In this document: in pieces, positions 8,384 to 17,173 of the stretch | Numbering within the stretch: position 1 is the first letter of the stretch | Layout: each line of letters starts with the position of its first letter | DNA from: Streptomyces bacillaris | GTDB lineage: Bacteria; Actinomycetota; Actinomycetes; Streptomycetales; Streptomycetaceae | Reading direction: 5' to 3' | DNA: 64,000 nucleotides | Assembly: GCF_003268675.1 (NCBI RefSeq) | Contig: NZ_CP029378.1 | Coordinates: forward strand, 4,340,001 to 4,404,000 | Notes under the pieces: model-generated | Database searches by the model: none | Told to the model about the DNA's origin: nothing | What the model saw: only the letters and a program-made list of their open reading frames with translations | Program-made: the position numbers and the translations under genes

Positions 8384-9748
8384 GTGTTTTTCGTTGACGT
8401 GATCGAGGTGAAGGGTCTGGGCAACCGCAGCTATCTCGCCGGCGGTCCGGCGGCCGCAGTGGCTGTCGATCCGCCCCGGGACATCGATCAGGTGCTGGCA
8501 GCGGCCGCCCGGCGCGGGGTCCGTATCTCGCACGTGGTGGAGACCCACATCCACAACGACTACGTCACCGGCGGACTGGAGCTGGCCCGGATCACGGGCG
8601 CCGCCTACCTGGTGCCCGCCGGTGCGCACGTCTCCTTCGCCCGCACTCCCGTGCGCGACGGGGACGCGGTCGATATCGACAGCACCGCCGACCTGGACCT
8701 GACGGCGATGGCGACTCCCGGACACACTCCGCACCACACCGCGTACGTGCTGCGGGAGGCGGGCCGGCCGGTGGCCGCGTTCACCGGTGGATCCCTGCTG
8801 ATCGGGACGGTCGGCCGTCCCGATCTCGTCGAGCCCCGTCTGACCGAGGAGCTGGCGCGTGCCCAGCACGCCTCGGCGCACCGCCTGGCCGAAGCGCTGC
8901 CGGACGAGACGGCCGTGCTGCCCACCCACGGGTTCGGCAGCTTCTGTTCCTCCGCGCAGGCCGACGGCGACAGCACGACGATCGGCAAGGAGAAGGCGGC
9001 GAACGCGGCCCTGACGGTGGACGTGGACACGTTCGTCGCCGACCTGCTCGCCGGCCTGGAGGACGTGCCCGCCTATTACACGCATATGGGCCCGGCCAAC
9101 GCGGGCGGGCCCGACCCGGTCGACATGACTCCGCCCGCGGTCGCCGATCCGCAGGAGATCGCGACCCGGCTCGCGGCCGGGGAGTGGGTCGTGGACCTTC
9201 GCAGCCGGATCGCCTTCGCCGAGGGGCATGTAGCGGGCTCGTTCAACTTCGAGCTGGACGGCAAGCTCGCGACGTATCTGGCCTGGATGATTCCGTGGGG
9301 CAAGCCCGTCACCCTGCTCGCCGAGAGTGCCGAGCAGCTGGCGGCGGCCCAGCGGGAACTGGTCCGCGTCGGCATCGACCGGCCCGCCTCCGCCGCGACC
9401 GGTGGCCCGTCGCAATGGCTGCGAGAAGGGGAGCGACCTGCCTCGTTCGCCCGCGCCACCTTCGCCGAGCTGGCAGGTCAGGACATGGACGAGATCGTCG
9501 TGCTGGACGTGCGCCGTGATTCCGAGCGCGCCGAAGGCCGGATAGCCGGCTCGGTGCACATCCCGATCCACCAGGTGCACCGCCGCATCGGTGAGGTGCC
9601 GGACGGGACGGTGTGGGTGCACTGCGCGGGCGGAATGCGCGCGGGCATCGCCGCCTCCCTGCTGGATGCCGCCGGTAGGCGGGTGGTGGCCGTGGACGAC
9701 GGCTTCGACGCTGCCGAGAAGGCCGGGCTGACCGTCCTGACCGGCTGA
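8384..9748 (+). CDS. MBL-fold hydrolase fused to two rhodanese domains (probable persulfide dioxygenase)
   Basis: A 454-residue protein from a GTG at 8384 with AAGGAG eight bases upstream. The N-terminal metallo-beta-lactamase domain (1-240) has THIHNDYVTG as its HxHxD metal motif, TPGHTPHHTAYV, and THGFGSFCSS near its end, as in ETHE1-like persulfide dioxygenases. Two rhodanese domains follow. The first (about 250-345) lacks an active-site Cys; the second has it in VWVHCAGGMRAG. Such proteins oxidise glutathione or other low-molecular-weight persulfide to sulfite and move sulfane sulfur. In actinomycetes the carrier thiol may be mycothiol or CoA (inference). It heads a run with a rhodanese and a TauE exporter and is preceded by two operators. 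Confidence 0.88.
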   Translation: MFFVDVIEVKGLGNRSYLAGGPAAAVAVDPPRDIDQVLAAAARRGVRISHVVETHIHNDYVTGGLELARITGAAYLVPAGAHVSFARTPVRDGDAVDIDSTADLDLTAMATPGHTPHHTAYVLREAGRPVAAFTGGSLLIGTVGRPDLVEPRLTEELARAQHASAHRLAEALPDETAVLPTHGFGSFCSSAQADGDSTTIGKEKAANAALTVDVDTFVADLLAGLEDVPAYYTHMGPANAGGPDPVDMTPPAVADPQEIATRLAAGEWVVDLRSRIAFAEGHVAGSFNFELDGKLATYLAWMIPWGKPVTLLAESAEQLAAAQRELVRVGIDRPASAATGGPSQWLREGERPASFARATFAELAGQDMDEIVVLDVRRDSERAEGRIAGSVHIPIHQVHRRIGEVPDGTVWVHCAGGMRAGIAASLLDAAGRRVVAVDDGFDAAEKAGLTVLTG

Positions 9749-9762
9749 CCAGGCACCAGGCC

Positions 9763-9785
9763 GGCGCCCCCGCAGGGGGGGCGCC
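9763..9785 (+). terminator. short hairpin inside the sulfur operon
   Basis: GGCGCCCCC (9763-9771) pairs with GGGGGCGCC (9777-9785). It lies in the 61-base gap between the MBL-rhodanese and rhodanese genes. It may partially terminate or stabilise the upstream message, because the next gene has its own Shine-Dalgarno. Confidence 0.4.
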
Positions 9786-9809
9786 GATGAAAGATGAGGC
9801 GGGTATCTG

Positions 9810-10175
9810 ATGTTCCTCTTCCGCAAGAGCCGGAAGCGCGTGTCCGTCGACGAGGCGCAGGCCATTACCGGCGGTGATCGGTCCGATGCCGTTCTGCTGG
9901 ACGTGCGCGAGAAAGGCGAGTGGAGATCCGGGCATGCCCCCAACGCTGTGCACGCCCCGCTGACCGGCCTGGTTACGGGTGGGGCACTGCCCGCGACCGC
10001 GCAGGGCCGGGCGCTGGTGGTGATCTGTCGCAGCGGGCACCGCTCCCAGCAGGCCGCGAAGCTCCTGGCCGAACGAGGCGCGGACGCGGTGGACGTGGAG
10101 GGCGGCATGAACGCGTGGGCCGCCGCCGGGTATCCGGTCGTCGACGAGCGCGGGAACAGCGGCTCGATAGCGTGA
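9810..10175 (+). CDS. single-domain rhodanese (sulfurtransferase)
   Basis: A 121-residue cytosolic protein. The rhodanese fold is clear: AVLLDVREKGEWRSGHAPNA, then the active-site loop VICRSGHRSQQA with catalytic Cys, and VEGGMNAWAAAGYPV at the end. The Cys would carry a persulfide between donors such as the upstream enzyme and acceptors. Its stop overlaps the start of the TauE gene (GTGA at 10172-10175), so the two are translationally coupled. Confidence 0.9.
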   Translation: MFLFRKSRKRVSVDEAQAITGGDRSDAVLLDVREKGEWRSGHAPNAVHAPLTGLVTGGALPATAQGRALVVICRSGHRSQQAAKLLAERGADAVDVEGGMNAWAAAGYPVVDERGNSGSIA

Positions 10176-10915
10176 GCACCCTCATACTCGCCCTCGTCGC
10201 CGGGGCTGTCATCGGACTGGCCCTCGGCGCCCTGGGCGGCGGTGGCAGCGTCCTCGCGGTCCCCGCCCTGATCTACCTGCTCGGTTTCTCCCCGGCCTCG
10301 GCCACCACCGCCAGCCTGATCATCGTCACCGCGACCTCCGCCACCGCCCTGTTCGCCCACGCCCGCGACGGCAACGTCGCCTGGAAGACCGGCGCCCCAT
10401 TCGCACTCGCGGGCATCGTCCCGGCCTTCCTCGCCGGGGCCGCCTCCGGGCACCTGCCCGCCGCCGTACTCACCGCAGCGTTCGCAGCCATCGCCGCCCT
10501 GGCTGCCCTGCGCATGCTGCGCCCCACCGAATCGGCGCCGCCCGAGCGGATACGCCCGGCGAAAGCAGCCGTCACCGGAGCCGGGCTCGGTGCCGTCACC
10601 GGTTTCCTCGGCGTCGGCGGGGGGTTCCTCGCCGTCCCCGCCCTGGTCAGCGTCCTCGGCCTGCGGATGAGGCAGGCAGTGGGCACCAGCCTCCTGGTCA
10701 TCACCGTCAACTCCCTGGCCGCTCTCACCGCCAGAACAGGGGCTGGAGGGGACGTGCGCTGGGAAGTGATCGCCCCCTTCACCGGAGCGGCGATCCTCGG
10801 TGCCTGGGACGGAAAACGCCTGTTCACCAAGATCAGCGGGCAGCGCCTCCAGCGCATCTTCGCCTACGTTCTGTTGGCGGTGGCGCTCTGGATGCTCATG
10901 GACGTCATCGTCTGA
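10172..10915 (+). CDS. TauE/SafE family membrane exporter (probable sulfite exporter)
   Basis: A 247-residue integral membrane protein starting at the GTG that overlaps the previous stop. About eight hydrophobic segments are seen, with the two-fold TauE repeat: LALGALGGGGSVLAVPALIY in the first half and LGAVTGFLGVGGGFLAVPAL in the second. The family exports sulfite and organosulfonates. In this context sulfite made by the MBL-rhodanese enzyme is the likely substrate (inference). A longer open frame upstream in the same phase reads over the rhodanese gene and is not real. Confidence 0.88.
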   Translation: MSTLILALVAGAVIGLALGALGGGGSVLAVPALIYLLGFSPASATTASLIIVTATSATALFAHARDGNVAWKTGAPFALAGIVPAFLAGAASGHLPAAVLTAAFAAIAALAALRMLRPTESAPPERIRPAKAAVTGAGLGAVTGFLGVGGGFLAVPALVSVLGLRMRQAVGTSLLVITVNSLAALTARTGAGGDVRWEVIAPFTGAAILGAWDGKRLFTKISGQRLQRIFAYVLLAVALWMLMDVIV

Positions 10916-10959
10916 GCCGAGCGGTGAGCACCATCACCGCCGCGCTCCGGTCGGCCTCA

Positions 10960-11256
<297 letters not shown>

Positions 11257-11263
11257 TCATCAC

Positions 11264-11278
11264 ATACCCCCAGGGGTA
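11264..11278. promoter_or_regulatory. CsoR/CstR-type operator, copy C
   Basis: ATACCCCCAGGGGTA, between the repressor start (11247) and the rhodanese-DUF2892 start (11331). The site could give autoregulation and repression of the divergent gene. It is the best palindrome of the three copies. Confidence 0.75.
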
Positions 11279-11330
11279 AATATACTCCCCCGTGCGGGAG
11301 CCCCGCCGACAGCAAAGGATGACACTCGCC

Positions 11331-11906
11331 ATGACCACGCCCACCGCCCTCGGTACCGGTGAAGCCCGCACCCGCCTGCACGAACTGACCGTCATCGACG
11401 TCCGCACCCCCGGCGAATACGCCGCAGGTCACCTGCCCGGGGCCCTGAACATCCCCCTGGACCACATCCAGCGCGCCCTGCCCGACATCCGCGACGCGGC
11501 ACACCGCAAGGACGTACTGGTCGTCTGCGCATCCGGTGCCCGCTCCGAGAACGCCTGCAAGATCCTCGCCGAGAACGGCATCACCACCACGACCCTCTCC
11601 GGCGGCACCGGAGCCTGGGCTGCCGGCGGCCACGAACTCCACCGTCCGCAGGGCTCGGCCCGCACCGTGTGGGGCATGGAGCGCCAGGTCCGCCTCACGG
11701 CCGGCGCCCTCGTCCTGCTCGGCCTTCTGCTCGGCGTTCTCATCCACCCGGCCTTCCAGATCCTGTCGGCCGGCATTGCTGGCGGGCTGGTCTTCTCCGC
11801 ACTCACCAACACCTGCGGCATGGCTACGATCCTCACCAAGCTCCCGCACAACCGCCCCCGTGCCCACGACCTCGACCGCACGCTGGCGGAACTGCGCAGC
11901 CGCTGA
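11331..11906 (+). CDS. rhodanese fused to DUF2892 membrane domain
   Basis: A 191-residue protein from the ATG at 11331 with AAAGGA about 11 bases upstream; further in-frame starts at 11292 and 11319 fit less well. Rhodanese domain at 1-100: VIDVRTPGEYAAGHLPGALN, active loop VVCASGARSENAC. C-terminal DUF2892 domain at 115-170 with two membrane helices (LTAGALVLLGLLLGVLIHPA and ILSAGIAGGLVFSAL), as in E. coli YgaP. It probably moves sulfane sulfur at the inner face of the membrane. The operator in its upstream region places it in the CstR-like regulon. Confidence 0.9.
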   Translation: MTTPTALGTGEARTRLHELTVIDVRTPGEYAAGHLPGALNIPLDHIQRALPDIRDAAHRKDVLVVCASGARSENACKILAENGITTTTLSGGTGAWAAGGHELHRPQGSARTVWGMERQVRLTAGALVLLGLLLGVLIHPAFQILSAGIAGGLVFSALTNTCGMATILTKLPHNRPRAHDLDRTLAELRSR

Positions 11907-11919
11907 TCTGCGACGACAT

Positions 11920-11954
11920 AAGGGCGGGGGCTCGGCCAACCGGCCCCCGCCCTT
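11920..11954 (+). terminator. terminator after rhodanese-DUF2892 gene
   Basis: AAGGGCGGGGGC (11920-11931) pairs perfectly with GCCCCCGCCCTT (11943-11954) around an 11-base loop. It begins 14 bases after the stop codon. Confidence 0.7.
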
Positions 11955-11978
11955 GAACCTGCCGCTTGGCACGTCACG

Positions 11979-12260
11979 TCAGCTCTGCGCGGAGGGCTCT
12001 TGCTCATCGACGTCACTGCGCCGCTTTCGGACGGGCCGCAGCAGTACGTACAGCGCCGCCCCCATGACGCCGGCCGCGAGAACCAGCAGGACGAGCCGGT
12101 CGGCCACCACAGCACCGATACCGGCAAGCCGCTCTTCCAGCGCGAATTCCGTATCGGTGCTGATCAGCGACGGCAGCGCCGACGTCCCGTCGAGGAGCAG
12201 AAACGGCCATGAACGGCATCTTCGGCACTCCTGCGCCTCCGGTGCGGCAGTAACGCACAA
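11979..12260 (-). CDS. small putative membrane protein
   Basis: A 93-residue frame. The N-terminal 25 residues are Cys-rich and not convincing, so the real start may lie further in. The rest reads as a periplasmic stretch (SLISTDTEFALEERLAGIGA), one membrane helix (LVLLVLAAGVMGAALYVLL) and a basic/acidic tail (RPVRKRRSDVDEQEPSAQS). No family recognised. It could be the C-terminal remnant of a larger membrane protein: it sits right against the tRNA-Pro gene, a common place for integration scars. Confidence 0.4.
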   Translation of the reverse strand: MCVTAAPEAQECRRCRSWPFLLLDGTSALPSLISTDTEFALEERLAGIGAVVADRLVLLVLAAGVMGAALYVLLRPVRKRRSDVDEQEPSAQS

Positions 12261-12263
12261 AGC

Positions 12264-12299
12264 CAGAGGGCCGGTACTGAAATCAGTACCGGCCCTCTG
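12264..12299 (-). terminator. terminator of tRNA-Pro
   Basis: A perfect 16-bp stem, CAGAGGGCCGGTACTG (12264-12279) with CAGTACCGGCCCTCTG (12284-12299), and a 4-base loop. It starts 16 bases after the tRNA 3' end on the minus strand. Confidence 0.85.
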
Positions 12300-12315
12300 A
12301 CCTGCTACTTAGCTG

Positions 12316-12389
12316 TCGGGGTGGCGGGATTTGAACCCACGACCTCTTCGTCCCGAACGAAGCGCGCTGCCAAGCTGCGCTACACCCCG
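12316..12389 (-). tRNA. tRNA-Pro, anticodon CGG
   Basis: 74 bases on the minus strand. The acceptor arms CGGGGTG (5', 12389-12383) and CACCCCG (3', 12323-12317) pair, with discriminator A at 12316. The anticodon stem CTTCG/CGAAG holds the loop TTCGGGA, giving anticodon CGG (Pro). The T loop GGGTTCAAATCCC is standard. CCA is not encoded. tRNA-Pro genes are used as attachment sites by actinomycete integrative elements such as pSAM2; no integrase or second attachment copy was found in this window. Confidence 0.95.
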
Positions 12390-12479
12390 ATGTCCACCGG
12401 TCTCCCGGCGACATCGATTACTTTAGCCCACCTGCGGCCGGAGGCGAAATCCGCTTTCTTCGGCCCCCGGCCCCGCCCC

Positions 12480-13418
12480 TCAGTCCCGCCCTACGAGCGT
12501 CAGCAGCGTGACCTCGGGCGGGCAGGCGAAGCGGACCGGGGTGTAGCGGTTGGTGCCGCAGCCTGCGGAGACATGGAGGTAGGCGCGGTGGCCGCCCGCT
12601 GTGTGGGTGGACAGGCCCTTGACCCGGTCGGTGTCCAGGTCGCAGTTGGTGACCAGGGCCCCGTAGAAGGGGATGCACAGCTGGCCGCCGTGGGTGTGGC
12701 CCGCCAGGATCAGGGGGTAGCCGTCGGCCGTGAAGGCGTCCAGGGAGCGCAGGTACGGGGCGTGGACCACGCCGATGGAGAGGTCGGCGCCGGTCTCCGG
12801 GCCGCCCTGGACCTCCGCGTACCGGTCCCGCTTGATGTGCGGGTCGTCCAGGCCCGTGAAGGCGATCTCCATGCCGTCCAGCTTGAGCCGGCCCCGGGTG
12901 TTCGACAGGTCCAGCCAGCCCGCCTCGTCGAAGGCGTCCCGCATCGGCTCCCAGGGGTTGTGGACGGCGCCGACGACGGGCTCGTTGCCGTTGAGGCCGT
13001 GCTTGCCCTGGATCTTCTCCAGGAGGTAGCGGCCCGGGTTGCGCAGCCTCGGCCCGTAGTAGTCGTTGGAGCCGAAGACGTACACCCCCGGGAACTCCAT
13101 CAGCGGCCCGAGCGCGTCCAGCACCTCCGGTACGGCATCCGGGTCGGAGAGGTTGTCGCCCGTGTTCACCACGAAGTCCGGGCGCAAGCCCGCCAGCGAC
13201 TGGAGCCAGGCCCGCTTCTTGCGCTGGCCGCTCACCATGTGGATGTCGGACACCTGGAGGACGCGCAACGGACGTGCCCCGTGCGGGAGTACGGGAACGG
13301 TCACCCGCCGCAGGCGGAACGAGCGGGCCTCGAACCCGGCGGCGTAGGCGAGACCGGCAGCCCCGACCGCCGCGCCGACTGCCGTGACTTTCAGGGGGAC
13401 TCCGTAGCGTGCGCGCAT
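12480..13418 (-). CDS. membrane-anchored metallophosphoesterase
   Basis: A 312-residue protein with an N-terminal hydrophobic segment (VTAVGAAVGAAGLAYAAGF) followed by a calcineurin-like phosphoesterase domain. Metal-binding motifs in order: LQVSDIHMV, NTGDNLSD, FGSNDYYG (Asn-Asp in place of the usual Asn-His), GVVHAPY and LAGHTHGGQL. Length and layout fit the YkuE-like group that hydrolyses phosphoesters at the membrane. The Asp at the GNH position is noteworthy but is seen directly only in this one sequence. Divergent from the YqeY-like gene. Confidence 0.88.
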   Translation of the reverse strand: MRARYGVPLKVTAVGAAVGAAGLAYAAGFEARSFRLRRVTVPVLPHGARPLRVLQVSDIHMVSGQRKKRAWLQSLAGLRPDFVVNTGDNLSDPDAVPEVLDALGPLMEFPGVYVFGSNDYYGPRLRNPGRYLLEKIQGKHGLNGNEPVVGAVHNPWEPMRDAFDEAGWLDLSNTRGRLKLDGMEIAFTGLDDPHIKRDRYAEVQGGPETGADLSIGVVHAPYLRSLDAFTADGYPLILAGHTHGGQLCIPFYGALVTNCDLDTDRVKGLSTHTAGGHRAYLHVSAGCGTNRYTPVRFACPPEVTLLTLVGRD

Positions 13419-13497
13419 GCGTCCATCGTCGCAGACCCGGTGCGGCCCGAGGAAAACCGGAGGGCGGCGTACGCCCCGTACCTGTCACAATCACGGC

Positions 13498-13962
13498 ATG
13501 ACCACGCTCAAGTCCAAGCTCAAGGAAGACCTCCACACGGCCATGAAGGCGCGTGACGAGCTGACCTCGTCCACCCTTCGGCTCACCCTCACCGCGATCA
13601 CGAAGGAAGAGGTCAGCGGCACGTCGGCGCGCGAGCTCTCCGACGACGAGGTGCAGAAGGTGATCGCCAAGGAGGCGAAGAAGCGCCGTGAGGCGGCGGA
13701 GGCGTTCGCCCAGGGCGGCCGGGCCGAGCAGGCGGAGCGGGAGAAGGCGGAGGGTGAGCTGCTGGAGCAGTACCTGCCCAAGCAGCTCACCGACGACGAG
13801 CTGAACGCGATCGTGGCGTCCGCCGTCGAGGAGGCCAAGGCCGCCGGAGCCGAGGGGCCGCGTGCCATGGGCGCCGTCATGAAGATCGTCAACCCCAAGG
13901 TGGCCGGTCTCGCCGAGGGCGGCCGCGTCGCCGCCGCAGTGAAGAAGCTCCTCGCGGGCTGA
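13498..13962 (+). CDS. GatB/YqeY domain-containing protein
   Basis: A 154-residue soluble protein from the ATG at 13498. The domain covers the whole length: LKSKLKEDLHTAMKARDELT, SSTLRLTLTAITKEEVSG, EKAEGELLEQYLPKQLTDDE and a C-terminal GAVMKIVNPKVAGLAEGGRV. It matches the tail of GatB, the amidotransferase subunit that corrects Glu-tRNA(Gln), suggesting tRNA binding; the free-standing protein has no settled role. It ends just before a run of degenerate repeats and a strong terminator shared with the convergent PBP gene. Confidence 0.9.
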   Translation: MTTLKSKLKEDLHTAMKARDELTSSTLRLTLTAITKEEVSGTSARELSDDEVQKVIAKEAKKRREAAEAFAQGGRAEQAEREKAEGELLEQYLPKQLTDDELNAIVASAVEEAKAAGAEGPRAMGAVMKIVNPKVAGLAEGGRVAAAVKKLLAG

Positions 13963-14132
13963 GTCCGTCAGGGGGCAGAAGGCTGAGTCTGTCGAGCTCC
14001 CCGCGGGCCGAGCCCGGTAGAGAAGCCGAGACCGCCGGAGTTCCTTGCGGGCCGAGTCCGTCAGGAAGCCGAGACTGCTGGAGTTCCTCGCGGGCTCAGC
14101 CCGGCAGGGAAGCCGGCCTGCCGAGCCCGGTG
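13954..14132. repeat. degenerate tandem repeat, about 44-bp unit
   Basis: Four imperfect copies beginning at 13954, 14003, 14047 and 14090, each opening with GCGGGC(C/T)(G/C)AG and followed by (A)AGCCGAGA-like and GGAGTTCCT-like blocks; spacings are 49, 44 and 43 bases. The first copy begins inside the last codons of the YqeY-like gene. No coding frame is preserved across copies. Confidence 0.6.
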
Positions 14133-14150
14133 TGGAAGGCTGCCGAGCCC

Positions 14151-14193
14151 CTCAAGCCCAGCCCCTCAAGGGCCACTCAAGCCCAGCCCCTCA
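14151..14193. repeat. 18-bp direct repeat
   Basis: CTCAAGCCCAGCCCCTCA occurs exactly at 14151-14168 and again at 14176-14193, just before the bidirectional terminator. Confidence 0.8.
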
Positions 14194-14217
14194 GGCCGCC
14201 CGGCCCACCGAGGGAGA

Positions 14218-14263
14218 CGAAAAGGGGGCGCCCCGGTCCTTCGACCGGGGCGCCCCCTTTTCG
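14218..14263. terminator. bidirectional terminator
   Basis: A perfect 21-bp stem (14218-14238 with 14243-14263) with CTTC loop. The stem begins CGAAAA and ends TTTTCG, so each strand has a short T run. It separates the convergent YqeY-like and PBP genes. Confidence 0.9.
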
Positions 14264-14279
14264 TACGTACGTCTCCGGC

Positions 14280-16538
14280 TCAGGGGCCGGACCTGCCGCC
14301 GCCCCGCTGGTCCTGGTCCTCGCCGCCGCCGGGGCCGCCGATCAGGCCGGGCGGGAGCTGGATGCCGGGCGTCCGGTCGCGGCCGGGCTTGCCGTCCTCG
14401 CGGTCGCCATCGCCGCCACGGCCGCCCTCACGGTCGCCGTCACCCTTCTCCTTGTCCTCCTTCTCCTTCGCCCGGGGGACGGAGACGGGATTGAACGAGG
14501 GGGTCTCGGCGGCGTCGAGCGCGCCGGTCATGGCGATCTTCCAGATCGGGCCGGGGAGGCAGCCGCCGCAGACCTTCGGGTAGTACTGGCCGCCGATGGT
14601 GACGTTGAACATCGAGCTCTTCTCGCCGATGTCGTCCCCGACCCACACCGCGGTCGAGAGGTTCGGCGTGTACCCGACGAACCAGGCGTCCTTGCGGTCG
14701 TTCGTCGTACCCGTCTTGCCCGCGTTGTCCCGGTCGCTCAGCCCCGCCTGCGTACCGGTGCCGTCCTCCACCACGCCCTTGAGCATCTGGTTGATGGTGT
14801 CCGCCGTCTTCTCGCTCATCGCCCGCGAGCAGGCCGACTGGGGGACCTTGAGCTTCTTGCCGTTCGGGTCGGTGATCGACTCGATGGCGATCGGCGTGCA
14901 GTACGTGCCCCGGTTGGCGAACGCGGCGTACGCGGAGGCCATGGAGAGCGGGGTGCTCACCTCACTGCCGAGGGTGATCGAGGGCGCTTCCACGATCTTC
15001 TTGCCGTCGCCGCGCTCGTAACCGACCTTCTTCGCCATCTCCACGGTCTCGCAGAGGCCGGCCTTCTGCTCCAGCAGCGCGAAGTAGGTGTTGATGGACT
15101 TGCCGAGCGCACTGGTCATGTCCCAGGAGCCGGTCTCGGACTCCAGCTCGTTCTGCAGGGGCCACTCCGCGTAGCCCGCCGGGGAGCCGGAGCAGTTCCG
15201 GAAGTCCTTCTCCTGGAGGGTGATCTTCCAGTCCGTCGAGAACGAGGTCTCCGGGCCGATGCCCTTCTCCAGCGCCGCCGCCGCGGTGAACGGCTTGAAC
15301 GTCGAGCCGACCTGGAAGCCGTACGTGCTGCCGCCCATCTTGTTGCTGACGGCGAGGTTGAGCACGGTCTCGTTCTGCTTCTGATCCAGGCCGTACGGGC
15401 GGGACTGGCCCATCGAGAGGATCTTGCCGCTGCCCGGCTGCACCTGGACCACGGAGGCCGCGAACTTGTCGTCCTTGTTCACCCGGGCGGTCGCGGCCTG
15501 GTTGGCGGCCTGCTGGGCGCGCGGGTCGAGCGTGGTCCTGATGGTGAGCCCGCCGAGGTTCCAGAGCTTGGAGCGCTCCTCCTCGGTCTCGCCGAACGCC
15601 GGGTCGGTCAGGATCGTCTTGCGTACGTAGTCGCAGAAGAACCCGGAACCGCTGACGGCCGTGATGCAGCCGTTCTTCGGCTTGCTCACCTTCAGCTTGA
15701 TCGGGGTTTCCATGGCCTTGTCGGCCTCGGCCTGCGTGATGGCGCGGGTGGCGGCCATCCGGGCCAGCACGGTGTTGCGGCGCTTCGTGGCCTCTTCCGT
15801 GTCGTTGACCGGGTCGTAGCGGGTCGGTGACTGGACGATGCCGGCGAGCAGCGCGGCCTCCTCCAGCTTCAGGTCCTTGGCGCGCTTGGAGAAGTAGCGC
15901 TGGGACGCGGCCTCGACGCCGTACGCCTGCTGCCCGAAGAACGTGATGTTGAGGTAGTTCTCCAGGATCTTCTTCTTGCCCAGCTCCTCCTCGACCTGGA
16001 TCGCGTACTTCAGCTCGCGGACCTTGCGGCCGATCGTCTGCTGGGTGGCCTGCGCGACCTTCTCCTGGTCGTCGCCCGCCTCCTCGACGAACACGTTCTT
16101 CACGTACTGCTGGGTGAGGGTCGACGCGCCCTGCGCGGTCCCGCCCGTCTGTACGTTGCGGTTCATCGCGCGCAGGATGCCCTTGAGGTCGACCGCCCCG
16201 TGCTCGTAGAAGCGGGAGTCCTCGATCGCGATGATCGCGTCCTGCATGTACGGGGAGATGTCCTTGAGCGGGACCACCGTCCGGTCGCGGGAGTAGACCG
16301 TCGCGATCGCACCGCCGTCGCGGTCCAGGATCGTGGTCCGCTGGCTGAGCGGCGGAGTCTTCAGGTTGGAGGGGATCTCGTCGAACCCTTCGACCGTCCC
16401 CTTGGCGGCGAGCCCCAACGCTCCGGCCGCGGGCAGCGCGATGCCTGCCAGGACAGCTCCGGAGAGCGCGGCGACACCGAGGAACTTGGCGGCCTGCTGG
16501 GTCGTGGTGAGACCCCCGCCCGAGCGCTTCTTTGGCAT
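14280..16538 (-). CDS. bifunctional penicillin-binding protein (GT51 + transpeptidase)
   Basis: A 752-residue class A PBP. One N-terminal membrane helix (about 15-40), then the glycosyltransferase domain with AIEDSRFYEHGAVDLKGI (catalytic Glu) and GASTLTQQYVKN. The transpeptidase domain has VGSTFKPFTA (active Ser of SxxK), GKSINTYFALLE (SxN) and NAGKTGTTNDRKDAWFVGY (KTG). It polymerises and cross-links peptidoglycan outside the membrane. The last 70 residues are a charged Gly/Asp/Arg-rich tail (KEKGDGDREGGRGGDGDRED). From memory it occupies the position of an S. coelicolor PBP next to wblA. Confidence 0.93.
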   Translation of the reverse strand: MPKKRSGGGLTTTQQAAKFLGVAALSGAVLAGIALPAAGALGLAAKGTVEGFDEIPSNLKTPPLSQRTTILDRDGGAIATVYSRDRTVVPLKDISPYMQDAIIAIEDSRFYEHGAVDLKGILRAMNRNVQTGGTAQGASTLTQQYVKNVFVEEAGDDQEKVAQATQQTIGRKVRELKYAIQVEEELGKKKILENYLNITFFGQQAYGVEAASQRYFSKRAKDLKLEEAALLAGIVQSPTRYDPVNDTEEATKRRNTVLARMAATRAITQAEADKAMETPIKLKVSKPKNGCITAVSGSGFFCDYVRKTILTDPAFGETEEERSKLWNLGGLTIRTTLDPRAQQAANQAATARVNKDDKFAASVVQVQPGSGKILSMGQSRPYGLDQKQNETVLNLAVSNKMGGSTYGFQVGSTFKPFTAAAALEKGIGPETSFSTDWKITLQEKDFRNCSGSPAGYAEWPLQNELESETGSWDMTSALGKSINTYFALLEQKAGLCETVEMAKKVGYERGDGKKIVEAPSITLGSEVSTPLSMASAYAAFANRGTYCTPIAIESITDPNGKKLKVPQSACSRAMSEKTADTINQMLKGVVEDGTGTQAGLSDRDNAGKTGTTNDRKDAWFVGYTPNLSTAVWVGDDIGEKSSMFNVTIGGQYYPKVCGGCLPGPIWKIAMTGALDAAETPSFNPVSVPRAKEKEDKEKGDGDREGGRGGDGDREDGKPGRDRTPGIQLPPGLIGGPGGGEDQDQRGGGRSGP

Positions 16539-17173
16539 GAGGGCAGCCTAATCCGTAGTGATGAGCGTTCTGTAGGAACGGGGGGCCCTCGGAGCGTTCG
16601 CGTACCAGACCGTGACATCCGGCGGGGGTGACCGCACCCGAGACCGGGGGTGACCGCCTCGGAGGCATGGAGGCATGGAGGCACGGATGTGGCCGCTTCG
16701 GAGGCATGGATGGGGCCGCATGGCCATGACGGCAGGCGTCCGCGTTCTCGTGCCGACGTTGTCATTCGCCGGACAGGCGGACAGGCCTTGGCCTAAGCTG
16801 CTCTCAACTGTCACAGCTGTCCGGTTCCGTATCAACCCCCCTGCAACCCCATGCACCTCTTCTGGTCATTCTTCTCCCGGCCGACGCACAGGTGAATCGC
16901 ACATCGCGGCGCTCCCGAAATCGCCCCGTGTGTCACTGAACGCCCCTTGCCATTCGGGTGTACTGTCCCGATTTCGCGGCGTTAGTCGTGCATGTCTTCC
17001 CCTCACTCCCCTGGGTGATCTGCCGCATACGCATAGTCCGTTCGGACCATTCAAGATTGGGCCCGAAGGGGGTGTTGTGCTGTCCCCGCCTTCCGTAACG
17101 TCCTCAACTGGCAGCGGTGAATATGCCGCTACCGCCGTGGGGGAGCCTCGATTCGGGAGAGGACGGCGCCGGC
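16539..17173. other. long intergenic region upstream of wblA
   Basis: About 635 bases between the PBP start and the wblA start, which are divergent. Short overlapping frames are seen but none looks real. wblA is known in S. coelicolor as a heavily regulated developmental gene, so a long regulatory region is expected. Small repeats (GGAGGCATGGA copies near 16659-16710) are present; no operator could be assigned by eye. Confidence 0.5.

Noticed and set aside
8330-10453. 707-residue open frame antisense to the persulfide dioxygenase and rhodanese genes
   Set aside because: Arg/Gly/Val-rich sequence without any domain; typical antisense frame in GC-rich DNA opposite well-supported genes.
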